The notes: generated by a model not told the origin, from the sequence alone. Counted from the stretch's first letter, positions 26,976-36,500 are shown. The stretch is 64,000 nucleotides of DNA from Colwellia sp. MB3u-45 (GCF_014077005.1 NZ_JACGVC010000044.1:620001-684000); one strand, 5' to 3'. Program-made: numbers and translations.

Positions 26976-27003
26976 ACTACCTACTACCTACTACCTACTA
27001 CCT
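26976..27003. repeat. Heptanucleotide repeat, four perfect ACTACCT copies
   Basis: ACTACCT is repeated exactly four times (AGGTAGT on the coding strand). It ends 29 bases before the ATG of the secreted-protein gene, just upstream of its ribosome binding site, in the leader/promoter region. It also abuts the worn MITE copy. Confidence 0.92.
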
Positions 27004-27009
27004 AACAAC

Positions 27010-27161
27010 AACCCCCACTCTGTGATCATTCACCGAGTTATAATAACCAACTATTTCGGCATTTATTTGATTCACTAGAGCAGCTAGTTTTAAAATAAAT
27101 ACCTATAGTTGGCCACTTTTCCTAAGTATAAAATAGATCGCCTAATTAATGAAATGGGTAT
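27010..27161. mobile_element. Degraded copy of the 161-bp MITE
   Basis: It aligns over most of its length with the copies at 39965-40125 and 63759-63919 (same orientation as the first). Retained blocks include AACCAACTA, CTAGTT..AAAATAAAT and an almost intact right end CCTAATTAATGAAAT-GGTAT. The left end is unrecognisable. Confidence 0.65.
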
Positions 27162-27930
27162 GATTTTACAAACTTAATAATACAGTTGAATTTGTTAAAC
27201 AAAATAACACGTTGTCTAACAAATCAATCTGTACATAAAATAAGCATTAATTATGCCGCTAATAATAATATCTAGTAATCAAATTGTTAGATTTTTTAAA
27301 GTGTTAAAGAACATATTTGTGTAAATTTTTTCGACACTATTGATACGGTTAAATAACAGGAATATTCATGAAACTAGCATATACCTTAGTGTTAATGGTA
27401 GTAGTCAAAGTATAATTAGCAATATATTAAGAAAATATGAGGTTATTGAAGCTAAGTATATTAAATTGTCGCTAGTGGGTAATTAGTCAAAAAAATCAGG
27501 AAAAATTTTCGCTTGTTTTGTTAAATAAAGATGGTGAAACACCAAGAAAAATTACTCACTAAAAAATTTTAAATCTTACTTATAAAAAATAACAAATAAG
27601 AGTTTAAATTAAGCACTAAAATGCTATCTCACTTTGTACCCCTTTACGCCCTAGAAATATAAAATTCATCTCTGCTATATGATTGAAAAATTGACTGTCG
27701 CGGTATTTAATTTGCTCAATAGAAAAATTTAATTAAAAGAAAAATTAGCGTCTAAGTGATCTTTAGGTTATATAATTTCGCTTTAGAAAAAAAGACTGCT
27801 TTGCGGTGCATGAGAGAAGATTATTACTTTAAAAAGTTGTAGTTTCTGAGATAGAAATTTCTTTAGTTATGAAGAGAAAATCAATAAGTGTTAGCGCGCT
27901 AGCAATCAGATAACATTTTGTTTATGGAAC
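27162..27930. other. Gene-free, very AT-rich stretch
   Basis: No intact gene is seen. At 27368 an ATG with an upstream AGGA opens a 15-codon frame that looks like the start of a signal peptide (MKLAYTLVLMVVVKV) and then stops. A second frame nearby stays open to about 27486 (SIISNILRKYEVIEAKYIKL). Together they could be a small decayed gene with a frameshift. Confidence 0.3.
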
Positions 27931-27964
27931 AAAAAAGGGATAACATTTCTGTTATCCCTTTTTC
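27931..27964 (-). terminator. Terminator of tRNA-Val
   Basis: Arms AAAAAAGGGATAACA and TGTTATCCCTTTTT with loop TTTC, just past the tRNA 3' end on the minus strand. Confidence 0.9.
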
Positions 27965-27971
27965 TATAATT

Positions 27972-28048
27972 TGGTGCTCGCTACTGGACTCGAACCAGTG
28001 ACACCTTGCATGTCATGCAAGTACTCTAACCAACTGAGCTAAGCGAGC
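27972..28048 (-). tRNA. tRNA-Val (GAC anticodon)
   Basis: 77 nt with encoded CCA. Acceptor GCTCGCT/AGCGAGC is perfect, the D-arm is AGCTCAGTTGGTTAGAGT, the anticodon stem CTTGC/GCAAG encloses ATGACAT (anticodon GAC), and the T-arm is ACTGGTTCGAGTCCAGT. It is a single-gene transcription unit with its own terminator. Confidence 0.95.
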
Positions 28049-28271
28049 GTTACTTCTAAGTAAATTGTTGAGTGACTCAACGAGGCGCTATGTTAGCGAT
28101 CTGTTTTAGCAAGTGCAAGCAATTTTATCTAAAATATGATGCGATTGCTGTTTAATTCAGCACTGGGCATTGTGCCTGCTTATTTAAGCAACAAATAGCT
28201 CAATAAAAGTTACAGGCTATTTTAAATAGTCTAAAAGCAAGACGTTAGAGTACCAAGCTAAAAACACTCGA

Positions 28272-29645
28272 TTAACTTTCCAAGGCTGCGTGTTGCTCAA
28301 AGCGCTTTTGCACTATTTTTAAGCGCCAAGCTAATAAAACGGCTGCTACTGTTAAGCCAGAAATAAAGCCTATCCAAAATCCATAAGGACCTGATGCTGG
28401 TGCTACCCAATCGGTTAAGCCCAGTATTGAACCAAAAGACAAACCGACAACCCAGTAGGAAAAGAAGGTGATATACAAAATCGACTGTGTGTCTTTATAG
28501 CCACGAAGTGCACCCGCTGAAATAACTTGTATGGCATCAGAAAACTGAAATAAAGCCGCTAAAAACATTAAGCCAGCGGCAAGTTCAAGTACTTCGGTAT
28601 CTGTGGTGTAGATAGTGGCAATTTGTGTGCTGAACAATAAGGTAATGGCTGCGGTTACTACCGCAATAACCAGTCCTAAAATAACCGAATACCGGCAGAG
28701 TTCCTTGGCTTTTTCAAAGTTTTTATTGCCCACTTCAAAACCCACTTTTATCGTCACTGCCATCGCTAAACTTAATGGCACCATAAAAACCAAACCAGAA
28801 AAGTTAATGGCAATTTGGTGGCTGGCAACAACATTAGCGCCAAAGGGTATAAGTATTATGGCTACGGCGGCAAATAAGCTTACTTCAAAAAGTAATGAAA
28901 ATGCTATAGGTGTGCCTAAAGCTAATATGATTTTAATTTCTGACCATTGTGGCCAATAGAATTTGCTAAACAATGGCGCGTGTTTTAGATGTTTTGAAAA
29001 ATAAGCATAGCCAAGCATGCCAAGAAACATCACCCAGTAAACAATAGCTGTGGCAATACCACAACCCGCACCACCGAGTGCAGGCATACCAAACTCACCA
29101 TAAATAAAAATATAGTTGGCGGGTATATTAATCAACAAGCCTAATATGCTGATGATCATGGTCGGGCGAGTAAAAGACAAACCTTCTGAATAATTACGTA
29201 AAACCAAATACAGACAATAGCCTGGGCCGCCCCAAACAATGTAACCTAAATAGTCAAACATTAGATGTTTAAGTTTAGGCTCCATCGAAATAGAGTCGAT
29301 TAACATCGGGGTGGCAATGTAGTACAGAATAATGATGATTATTGCGAAAAAAACCGCTATCCAAGCGGTTTGATAACTGGCTTTTGCCACTTGGTCAAAC
29401 TGTTTGGCCCCCGATAATTGCGAAACAATACTGGCCAGTGCCATCACAAGACCTGATATGGCTAAAATTAAGGGCAACCAGACACTGCTAGCTACGGCAA
29501 CGGCGGCCATATCAGTGGCACTAACACGACCCGCCATGACAGTATCGGCAAAACCCATTAAATTTTGGATCAATTGGGCGATTAAAATGGGATAGGCCAA
29601 TTTCATTAAATTTTTACTATTGGAAAAAAAACGATTTATGTTCAT
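28272..29645 (-). CDS. norM: MATE-family multidrug efflux pump (NorM type)
   Basis: About 457 residues with twelve membrane segments in two MatE halves. The N terminus AYPILIAQLIQNLMGFADTVMAGRVSATDMAAVAVASSVWLP is the typical NorM opening, with the conserved Asp in FADTVMAG. VGFEVGNKNFEKAKELCRYS marks the second half. It couples Na+ or H+ entry to drug export. The ATG at 29645 is chosen, with an in-frame TTG one codon earlier. It is divergent from ribE with a 68-base gap, an arrangement also found in enterics. Confidence 0.93.
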   Translation of the reverse strand: MNINRFFSNSKNLMKLAYPILIAQLIQNLMGFADTVMAGRVSATDMAAVAVASSVWLPLILAISGLVMALASIVSQLSGAKQFDQVAKASYQTAWIAVFFAIIIIILYYIATPMLIDSISMEPKLKHLMFDYLGYIVWGGPGYCLYLVLRNYSEGLSFTRPTMIISILGLLINIPANYIFIYGEFGMPALGGAGCGIATAIVYWVMFLGMLGYAYFSKHLKHAPLFSKFYWPQWSEIKIILALGTPIAFSLLFEVSLFAAVAIILIPFGANVVASHQIAINFSGLVFMVPLSLAMAVTIKVGFEVGNKNFEKAKELCRYSVILGLVIAVVTAAITLLFSTQIATIYTTDTEVLELAAGLMFLAALFQFSDAIQVISAGALRGYKDTQSILYITFFSYWVVGLSFGSILGLTDWVAPASGPYGFWIGFISGLTVAAVLLAWRLKIVQKRFEQHAALES

Positions 29646-29713
29646 CAAAGCGATTATATCATTAGGTTATTCTTGCTAAGATAGCAAAAAGTAGAATATT
29701 TGTTGGATGATAT

Positions 29714-30337
29714 ATGTTTACCGGTATAGTGCAATCACAAGCTGAAGTAATTGCGATAATGCGTAAAAATAATGCGATAAGATTAAAAGTTGCGTTAGAG
29801 ACCCCGCTGATAGCTAATCTTGAAATTGGTGCGAGTGTGGCGATAAATGGTGTTTGTTTGACCGCTGTTGAGTTTGGCCATTTAAGTGATGATAGTAGCT
29901 TTATAAGTTTTGATGTTATTGATGAAACGTTACGGGTGTCTAACCTTGCTGATATTAAACTGGGTACACAAGTTAATGTTGAGCGTTCGTTAAAAATTGG
30001 CGATGAAATCGGTGGTCATATGCTCAGTGGCCATGTTCATACGCAAGCTGTTTTAGCTAATCGTATCGATAGTCAGGACAACTGCACGTTAAGTTTTACC
30101 TTAGCGCCTGAATATCAAAAGTATATATTTTCCAAAGGTTTTATCAGTATTAATGGTATTAGTTTAACGCTAGGCGCTGAAGTAGGAGAGTTATTTTCAG
30201 TCTATCTGATACCCGAAACTTTAGCGCGTACCAATTTACAGAATGCGGTGATTGGCGATAAAGTGAATATTGAACTTGATCAACAAACTATGACGATTGT
30301 TGAAACAATTGAACGTATGAAACTAAGTAGGAATTAG
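29714..30337 (+). CDS. ribE: Riboflavin synthase alpha subunit
   Basis: 207 residues. The enzyme converts two 6,7-dimethyl-8-ribityllumazine molecules to riboflavin. It opens with the conserved MFTGIVQ and contains two lumazine-binding barrels (about 1-95 and 96-195). The paired motifs are ASVAINGVCLTAVE and FISINGISLTLGA, with GDEIGGHMLSGHVH between. No FMN riboswitch fits into the short divergent gap. E. coli calls this gene ribC or ribE. The family call is certain. Confidence 0.97.
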   Translation: MFTGIVQSQAEVIAIMRKNNAIRLKVALETPLIANLEIGASVAINGVCLTAVEFGHLSDDSSFISFDVIDETLRVSNLADIKLGTQVNVERSLKIGDEIGGHMLSGHVHTQAVLANRIDSQDNCTLSFTLAPEYQKYIFSKGFISINGISLTLGAEVGELFSVYLIPETLARTNLQNAVIGDKVNIELDQQTMTIVETIERMKLSRN

Positions 30338-30372
30338 TTTTAACGCAAGCATTTGTTCTATGCGCATGTGAC

Positions 30373-30423
30373 TTGTTAGTACTCACCTCTGGCTAGTACG
30401 CACCTCTTGCTAGTAGGCACCTA
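30373..30423. repeat. Three degenerate 17-bp tandem units
   Basis: TTGTTAGTACTCACCTC, TGGCTAGTACGCACCTC and TTGCTAGTAGGCACCTA follow one another between ribE and the CPXCG gene. They share the core (G/C)TAGTA-CACCT. Confidence 0.85.
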
Positions 30424-30552
30424 AAGTGCAGTTAACGGTTGGCGGGTCAGTACCTAGTAATATCACTTGCTTGTTAGGTATTTATTTAACAGGATAATAG
30501 TGAGTTTAACTCACTATTATCTTAAAAAACTAAGGTTTAACAAAACTAAGGT

Positions 30553-30759
30553 TTAAAAAAACTGTTCATTATCACTACCCACTCCTAATAGAATTTTTTG
30601 ATGATACTCGTCAATATGTAAATTCAAGTGCATTTCCATGCAACAAGCGGGGCATTCATCATAATAATCTTGATCACCTGCACTAGTGTCTAAGGCCAAA
30701 TGTATAGGATGGCCGCAATGTGGGCATTCAATACGTTGTTCTTTAATCTTATGGGGCAT
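30553..30759 (-). CDS. CPXCG-motif cysteine-rich small protein
   Basis: 68 residues from the ATG at 30759, chosen because TAGGAG lies six bases upstream. A longer in-frame start at 30810 lacks this signal. Two metal-binding pairs, IECPHCGHPIHL and YDECPACCMEMHL, fit the CPXCG-type zinc-ribbon family. The protein is small and probably cytosolic, with unknown function. It lies between ribE and fdxA and is not obviously in an operon with either. Confidence 0.85.
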   Translation of the reverse strand: MPHKIKEQRIECPHCGHPIHLALDTSAGDQDYYDECPACCMEMHLNLHIDEYHQKILLGVGSDNEQFF

Positions 30760-30959
30760 GACGGCTCCTAGATTTGAAGCTTGAAGGATTGTACGTTTTA
30801 GTATGAACATTTTTAGCTAAAGCGCGAGTTATTCAGGCTAAATATCGCCCAAAACACTTGCCACCGCAGGGCGAAACACTGTTTGGGTAAAGCCCTTAGT
30901 TAGTGAAGGTAAAGCGCGTGGTAAAACTGTTGGCAATGTTATGCGCGAAATTAATCAAC

Positions 30960-31283
30960 TTAAGTGATTAGATGATTAATTTTATTGGGTACACCATCCC
31001 ATTGCTCTGCATCAACAGGAGCAGGAATAATTTCGGTGATCACTGGCCATATTTTTGCCAGTTCAGCGTTTAATTCAATAAAGTCTTTTTGATCTTCTGG
31101 CACATCATTTTCTTGATAAATCGCGCCAACAGGACATTCAACAGGGCACAAGTCGCAATCAATACATGAGTCAGGATTAATAACTAAAAAATTGGGTCCT
31201 TGATGAAAGGCATCAACAGGACAAACTGCAACACAATCAGTGTATTTACATTGAATACAATTATCAGTAACTACAAACGCCAT
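30960..31283 (-). CDS. fdxA: 7Fe ferredoxin FdxA
   Basis: 107 residues. This small electron carrier holds a [3Fe-4S] and a [4Fe-4S] cluster. Ligand cysteines are visible in [18 protein letters not shown] and [17 protein letters not shown]. The long C-terminal helix region ending in [13 protein letters not shown] is typical of the Azotobacter FdI/FdxA type. The N terminus [10 protein letters not shown] is conserved. The gene is single and divergent from the FAD oxidoreductase gene (183 bases between starts). Confidence 0.96.
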   Translation of the reverse strand: MAFVVTDNCIQCKYTDCVAVCPVDAFHQGPNFLVINPDSCIDCDLCPVECPVGAIYQENDVPEDQKDFIELNAELAKIWPVITEIIPAPVDAEQWDGVPNKINHLIT

Positions 31284-31466
31284 TTTATTCCGCTTATTTT
31301 ATCTTATTGAGCTATCAAATCGACTAGCATTACTACTATGAAAGGCCAGATCATACCTAGCTTATAAACAAATTCAATTATTGTTTTAGCTTTGTATTTG
31401 GTATCGCTAGTACTATCAGGTAAAATAGCGCCAATTTTTACCCTAGTCTCGCTTTGGATACACGAT

Positions 31467-33113
31467 ATGTTGCGTTTAACTAACGTCAAATTACCACTAA
31501 ATCATCAACCGGAAGAATTAGAGCAAGTTATTCTTGCAACATTAAAAATCACCGCTGAGCAGCTTACCAGTTTTTCAATCTTTAAACGTGGTTACGATGC
31601 ACGTAAAAAGAGTAAGATCATTTTGATGTATACCTTAGATGTAGAAACAACAAAAAATGAACAGCTTATCGCTGAGAATATCAATGATCAAAACATTAAA
31701 GTTAGCCCTGATACAAGTTATAAGTTTGTTGGTCAAGCACCCGAAAATTTAACCGAGCGGCCAGTGGTTATTGGTATGGGACCTTGTGGTTTATTCGCGG
31801 GCTTACTCTTAGCACAGATGGGCTTTAAACCCATTATTTTAGAGCGCGGTAAAGAAGTACGCCAGCGTACTAAAGACACTTTTGGCTTTTGGCGGAAAAA
31901 AATTCTTAATACTGAGTCCAATGTGCAATTTGGTGAAGGTGGTGCGGGTACATTTTCTGACGGCAAACTCTGGAGCCAAGTTAAAGACCCAAAGCATTAT
32001 AGTCGCAAAGTATTACATGAGTTTGTTGATGCCGGCGCGCCAAGTGAAATTCTATACGTGAGTAAGCCACATATAGGTACCTTTAAATTGGTCACCATGG
32101 TAGAACAAATGCGGGCGGAAATTCACCGTCTGGGCGGCGAAGTACGTTTTGAACAACGTGTAGACGATATTCATTTTGCCGAAACGCAAGATGACAACGA
32201 CAATAGGCAAGTGACCGGTTTAACTTTATCGACAGGCGAAGTAATAAACACTAAACACATTGCTTTGGCTATTGGCCATAGCGCACGTGATACTTTTACT
32301 ATGTTGCATGAAAAAGGTGTCTTTATAAAAGCTAAACCCTTTTCTGTTGGCTTTAGAATTGAGCATGAACAATCAGTTATTGACGATGCTCGTTTTGGCG
32401 AAAATGCCGGCAACCCTATTTTAGGTGCGGCTGATTACAAACTTGTTCATCATTGTAAGAATGGCCGTTCAGTTTATAGTTTTTGTATGTGCCCTGGTGG
32501 CACAGTAGTTGCCGCTGCGTCAGAACCAGGGCGTTTAGTCACCAATGGCATGAGCCAATATTCACGCCATGAACGTAATGCTAATAGTGCTATTGTCGTC
32601 GGTATTACACCAGAAGATTATGACGAAAATGGTAGCAAGGATAACGTACTTGCGGGTATTGAGTTTCAGCGTCGCTTAGAAGAAGCGGCCTTTAAACTGG
32701 GTGGCGAAAACTATGATGCCCCTGTACAGCTAGTGGGTGATTTTCTTGCTGGACGAAAAAGTGGCGAGCATGGTGTGGTAGCGCCATCTTATAAGCCTGG
32801 TGTTAAATTCTGCGATTTAAGTGAAATTTTACCGGACTACGCTATCGAGGCTATTCGTGAAGCATTACCGGCATTTGAACGAAAAATTAAAGGTTTCTCG
32901 ATGGCTGATGCAACATTAACCGCTGTTGAAACACGGACTTCGTCGCCGATTAGTATCACTCGTGATAAAGACAGCTATGAGAGTTTAAATACCAAAGGGT
33001 TATATCCGGCGGGTGAAGGTGCAGGTTATGCGGGTGGTATTTTGTCTGCGGGTATTGATGGTATTAAAGTCGCTGAAGCCATGGCGCTTTCGATGCTGAA
33101 GCATTATCAATAA
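31467..33113 (+). CDS. NAD(P)/FAD-dependent oxidoreductase (COG2509 type)
   Basis: 548 residues from the ATG at 31467 (GGATA upstream). A further 25 codons are open before it, but that stretch reads as non-coding. An N-terminal domain of about 85 residues (MLRLTNVKLPLNHQPEELEQVI...FKRGYDARKK) precedes a FAD-binding Rossmann motif, PVVIGMGPCGLFAGLLLAQMGFKPIILERG. Further motifs are FGEGGAGTFSDGKL, IGHSARDTFTMLHEKG and a C-terminal GLYPAGEGAGYAGGILSAGIDG. COG2509-type FAD dehydrogenases are widespread, but the substrate is unknown. A hairpin follows the stop. Confidence 0.88.
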   Translation: MLRLTNVKLPLNHQPEELEQVILATLKITAEQLTSFSIFKRGYDARKKSKIILMYTLDVETTKNEQLIAENINDQNIKVSPDTSYKFVGQAPENLTERPVVIGMGPCGLFAGLLLAQMGFKPIILERGKEVRQRTKDTFGFWRKKILNTESNVQFGEGGAGTFSDGKLWSQVKDPKHYSRKVLHEFVDAGAPSEILYVSKPHIGTFKLVTMVEQMRAEIHRLGGEVRFEQRVDDIHFAETQDDNDNRQVTGLTLSTGEVINTKHIALAIGHSARDTFTMLHEKGVFIKAKPFSVGFRIEHEQSVIDDARFGENAGNPILGAADYKLVHHCKNGRSVYSFCMCPGGTVVAAASEPGRLVTNGMSQYSRHERNANSAIVVGITPEDYDENGSKDNVLAGIEFQRRLEEAAFKLGGENYDAPVQLVGDFLAGRKSGEHGVVAPSYKPGVKFCDLSEILPDYAIEAIREALPAFERKIKGFSMADATLTAVETRTSSPISITRDKDSYESLNTKGLYPAGEGAGYAGGILSAGIDGIKVAEAMALSMLKHYQ

Positions 33114-33131
33114 AATGTTAACTGCGATTGC

Positions 33132-33170
33132 TTAACTCATCAAAGTGAATAACCTAGCTTGATGAGTTAG
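33132..33170. terminator. Hairpin between convergent genes
   Basis: Arms TAACTCATCAA and TTGATGAGTTA (11 bp) with a 15-base loop. T-runs are weak. Its position between the convergent oxidoreductase and START-domain genes supports a terminator role. Confidence 0.5.
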
Positions 33171-33264
33171 TTAAGCCTTAGTTAGGCATTTAGTTAAGGC
33201 TAAAGTCTCGGCTTATAGGTCATGCTAGCGTTTGAGTTGTACTGAGTTCACAAGCGCTTTACGA

Positions 33265-33969
33265 TTACTGCATTTCTTGAATATCATCGTTAACTTGTTG
33301 TTGCCACTTACTTTGAGGTAATTGGCTTTGAATATTGTGTAGTGTGGTCCAAATGCCATTAAGTGTCATGGGTTTGGTTAACCAGAGTGGAATATTACCT
33401 TTAGGGTCAACCATAAACTGGTAAGTTATTGCTATGCGGTCAGCGGACATTGGCACTATTGTCCAATGGGCGCTAAGTACGTGCATACGTATCACATCTT
33501 GGTTTTTTTCTATGGCATTACTAGCGTCTTTAACCGCAATCTCAATCGATAGATCCTCGTTTTGCCAATAACGAGAGTTGGCCACTATTTCACGTGCTGA
33601 AATTGGCCATAAGCCTTTAAATCGAGTAATAAATACACTTTCGTTTCTTGAACTTTGGCTAATGCATTTAGCGGACTCTACATTGTCTAGCCAATGTGGA
33701 ACCTGCTTAAAATCTTCAATAAAATAGATAAAGCCCGCTAAACTTGAATTAACCTTAGCCTGTGCCTTAATTTCAATGACATCGTGATATTGACTAGCAC
33801 GATAAAAAACACTTAATTCACTATTTTGCTTCCAAATGTTCCATGACGATAAATCATTTGCTTGAACATTATTGTTTAACAGCAGCAGGGAAATTAGCAG
33901 ACAGTAACTTAAGCGCCTTAAATAAGTAACTGAGAAAAATATAACGCTGAGATTAAAAGCTTGAGGCAA
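33265..33969 (-). CDS. Secreted or periplasmic START-domain lipid-binding-type protein
   Basis: 234 residues from a TTG start at 33969, supported by AGGGA nine bases upstream. A hydrophobic signal segment runs to about residue 38 (SYCLLISLLLLNNNVQA). The rest fits the START helix-grip fold: WNIWKQNSELSVFYRAS, a FKQVPHWLDNVESAKCI segment, FKGLWPISAREIVANSRYW, and a C-terminal amphipathic helix (PMTLNGIWTTLHNIQSQL). Bacterial START proteins of this sort are mostly uncharacterised. Lipid binding is an inference from the fold. It lies 70 bases downstream of the GGDEF-EAL gene on the same strand. Confidence 0.8.
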   Translation of the reverse strand: MPQAFNLSVIFFSVTYLRRLSYCLLISLLLLNNNVQANDLSSWNIWKQNSELSVFYRASQYHDVIEIKAQAKVNSSLAGFIYFIEDFKQVPHWLDNVESAKCISQSSRNESVFITRFKGLWPISAREIVANSRYWQNEDLSIEIAVKDASNAIEKNQDVIRMHVLSAHWTIVPMSADRIAITYQFMVDPKGNIPLWLTKPMTLNGIWTTLHNIQSQLPQSKWQQQVNDDIQEMQ

Positions 33970-34039
33970 CTAACTATTCCCTATCATAACGTATTGCTGG
34001 TATAAACTGTGTTTGTGCAATAACGTAATTAAGAAAACA

Positions 34040-35971
34040 CTAGTTCATCGGTTTAATTATTTTTGATTGATTGGGTTGCCATACACCGGCACCGTTGTGC
34101 GCAAGATGATTCATGCCTTGATTTAATACTTTATTGCCAACAATCGTTGAATTTTCAGGATGACTAATTAAAAATCCTTGGATGTATTTAACCCCTAAAG
34201 ACTTTAATAATTCTAGCTGTATACTATTCTCTATCCCTTCAGCGACTACTTTTAAATCAAGTTGATAGGCCATGTCGATGATTGATTTTAGTATTTTCTT
34301 ATACTTAATACTACTAGTGGCTTCATTAATAAACATTTTATCAATTTTCAAAATATCGACAGGTAATGTTGCCAATATTGCTAATGAGCTAAAACCTGTA
34401 CCAAAATCATCAATAGCAATAAAAACACCTTCTTGGCGAAGTTGCTCTAATTCTGTGATAATTTCATCTGATATATCAAGGAAGCAAGACTCGGTAATTT
34501 CAAGCATTAATGACGAAGGTGGTAGTCCGGTTTTTACCAGTGTATCCATAACCCACTGATAAATTGGACGATGCTTAAGTTGAATAACAGAAACATTAAC
34601 AGAAATTTTGGTTTTTTTCATGCCGGCGTTATACCAAGCAAACATCTGACGACAGGCTTCATTTAATATCCAATCACCTAGTGGCAATATTTGATTAGAC
34701 TCTTCTGCGATCGGTATAAACTCTGTCGGTGAAATAACACCTTCCACTGGGTGCTGCCATCGAACAAGTGCTTCAAAATAACTGATGACACAACCTTCAA
34801 CATGAATAATAGGTTGGAAGGTTAAAAAGAAGCTGTGGTTAGATAAGGCTTGTCTCATCTCTTCCAATAAATAATGATAGCGCCTTAATTGGCTACCCAT
34901 TTCAGGAGAGTAAATTCTATAAACGCCACGTCCATCTTTTTTAGCACGATACATTGCCACATCAGCTAATTGTACTAATGTATTAGGTTTGCTGGCACTC
35001 TCAGGGTACATAGCAATACCTATGCTAGCACTAATTTTAATCGTTTTATTACCTAAAGTGAATTCACGTTCTAGTTCTGATAAGACAAATTTTGCAATAT
35101 TAATGGCACACTCTGAATTTTCTATATCAAAAAGAAAAATAGTAAACTCATCACCACCAAGTCTAGCTAAGTTTTTTTCGATACAGTTAATTGATTGGCT
35201 GAAATTTAGTTTATTACTGCGAACAAGTGAGTTTAGTCGCTCAGCAACTTGGATCAGTACTTCATCACCGAATGAATGGCCAAACGAGTCATTAACTTGT
35301 TTGAAGCCATCAAGGTCAATAAATAATAGCCCACTTTTTATTTCTTTACTCTGTGTTAACTGCTCTTCAATATGTTGCAGGAAAGTGTGGCGATTAGTTA
35401 ACTTTGTTAATGCGTCACAAAAGGCACCTTGCTCAGTATCTGTTTTATATTGCTTTGCATATCGTGCTATATCTTCTAACGCATAGTTTAGATTAGCTAA
35501 TACAGAATATTCTGGTTTGTATGAATGCTTTTCACCAAAGGTATGTGCTATGCCATCAGTAATAGCACAAATATCTTTTAATTTACTTTTTTGATAATTC
35601 AAAATTAAAAAGCCAGCGATAAAACCAATCACAAGTAGCGCTAGGGAAGGATAAAACACGGCTAATGCAATGTTAAATAAAATGAAATTTAATGGTGTTA
35701 CTAACCAGTTATCATTCTTTTTTACTACTTTAATAACCAGCTTCTGCTCATTATCTCTAGCTAAGTTATCAATCAGTAAAATGTGACGTAAATAGCCACC
35801 AACATCAGTTAATTGTTGTTGAGGTAATTCATAAGCAATATCAGGTTGGCTGTGATGAAAAGACGCTACTTTTTGAGATAAAATTGACACAAAAAATATA
35901 TAAACAATAGTGAAAAATAATATAGTCAAGAGCGTGGTTGTTTGCCAATATTTAGCGGTAGATTTATTCAT
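34040..35971 (-). CDS. Membrane GGDEF-EAL cyclic-di-GMP protein
   Basis: 643 residues. Two membrane helices (about 12-33 and 105-125) flank a short periplasmic loop. A GGDEF domain (about 180-355) has ARLGGDEFTIFL intact, and an EAL domain (about 370-620) has SYFEALVRW, NVSVIQLKH, ITESCFL, AIDDFGTGFSS, LKIDKMF and VVAEGIE. These are the residues expected for diguanylate cyclase and phosphodiesterase activity. The product-inhibition RxxD site is absent upstream of GGDEF (EKNL there). The net activity cannot be predicted. It is divergent from thrS. Confidence 0.93.
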   Translation of the reverse strand: MNKSTAKYWQTTTLLTILFFTIVYIFFVSILSQKVASFHHSQPDIAYELPQQQLTDVGGYLRHILLIDNLARDNEQKLVIKVVKKNDNWLVTPLNFILFNIALAVFYPSLALLVIGFIAGFLILNYQKSKLKDICAITDGIAHTFGEKHSYKPEYSVLANLNYALEDIARYAKQYKTDTEQGAFCDALTKLTNRHTFLQHIEEQLTQSKEIKSGLLFIDLDGFKQVNDSFGHSFGDEVLIQVAERLNSLVRSNKLNFSQSINCIEKNLARLGGDEFTIFLFDIENSECAINIAKFVLSELEREFTLGNKTIKISASIGIAMYPESASKPNTLVQLADVAMYRAKKDGRGVYRIYSPEMGSQLRRYHYLLEEMRQALSNHSFFLTFQPIIHVEGCVISYFEALVRWQHPVEGVISPTEFIPIAEESNQILPLGDWILNEACRQMFAWYNAGMKKTKISVNVSVIQLKHRPIYQWVMDTLVKTGLPPSSLMLEITESCFLDISDEIITELEQLRQEGVFIAIDDFGTGFSSLAILATLPVDILKIDKMFINEATSSIKYKKILKSIIDMAYQLDLKVVAEGIENSIQLELLKSLGVKYIQGFLISHPENSTIVGNKVLNQGMNHLAHNGAGVWQPNQSKIIKPMN

Positions 35972-36500
35972 ACTTTAATATTCCGTCATCAGGAAGCCGC
36001 TACAATTAGTCATATTGCTTCTACAATACTACTGACTAATATTAACATTAGGTTACATTTTACTTTTGTTTTTTTACATGTAATCAACATGTTTATACAT
36101 ACGAGTAACTTAATTGGGTCGCCATCATATCCACACTTGTTTATTTTATCAAGCCGTTACGGGCTTTCAACTATAATATTATGGATGGGTAGCGTGGGGC
36201 CTAATAGGAAACGTTATACTAACTAGTGTAACTAATGCATACAATATAAATAACATATTAATAATAAAACTGAGTAACATAAATTTACTTTTTATGCCCA
36301 ATGATAGCGTCAACGCTGTACTTAAAATTTATTTTCGGTTACCCTACGGCGAAATTTTATTGCGAGTTGTTAACACTTAAGTAGCGAAATACTCAAACGT
36401 TAATGGCTAAAAAGACAATATTAACCAATTAATTTAATTGCCAAAATAATTTAATTCAAGTGACACTTCGTATGTGCCACCACTGAACAAAGGAAAATAC
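35972..36500. other. Divergent intergenic region upstream of thrS
   Basis: About 530 bases without a convincing gene. It must hold the promoters of the GGDEF-EAL gene and of the thrS operon. I could not identify a ThrRS operator by eye. Confidence 0.4.

Noticed and set aside
31304-31489. 61-codon minus-strand frame upstream of fdxA
   Set aside because: It overlaps the start region of the oppositely oriented oxidoreductase gene and has no domain or ribosome site.
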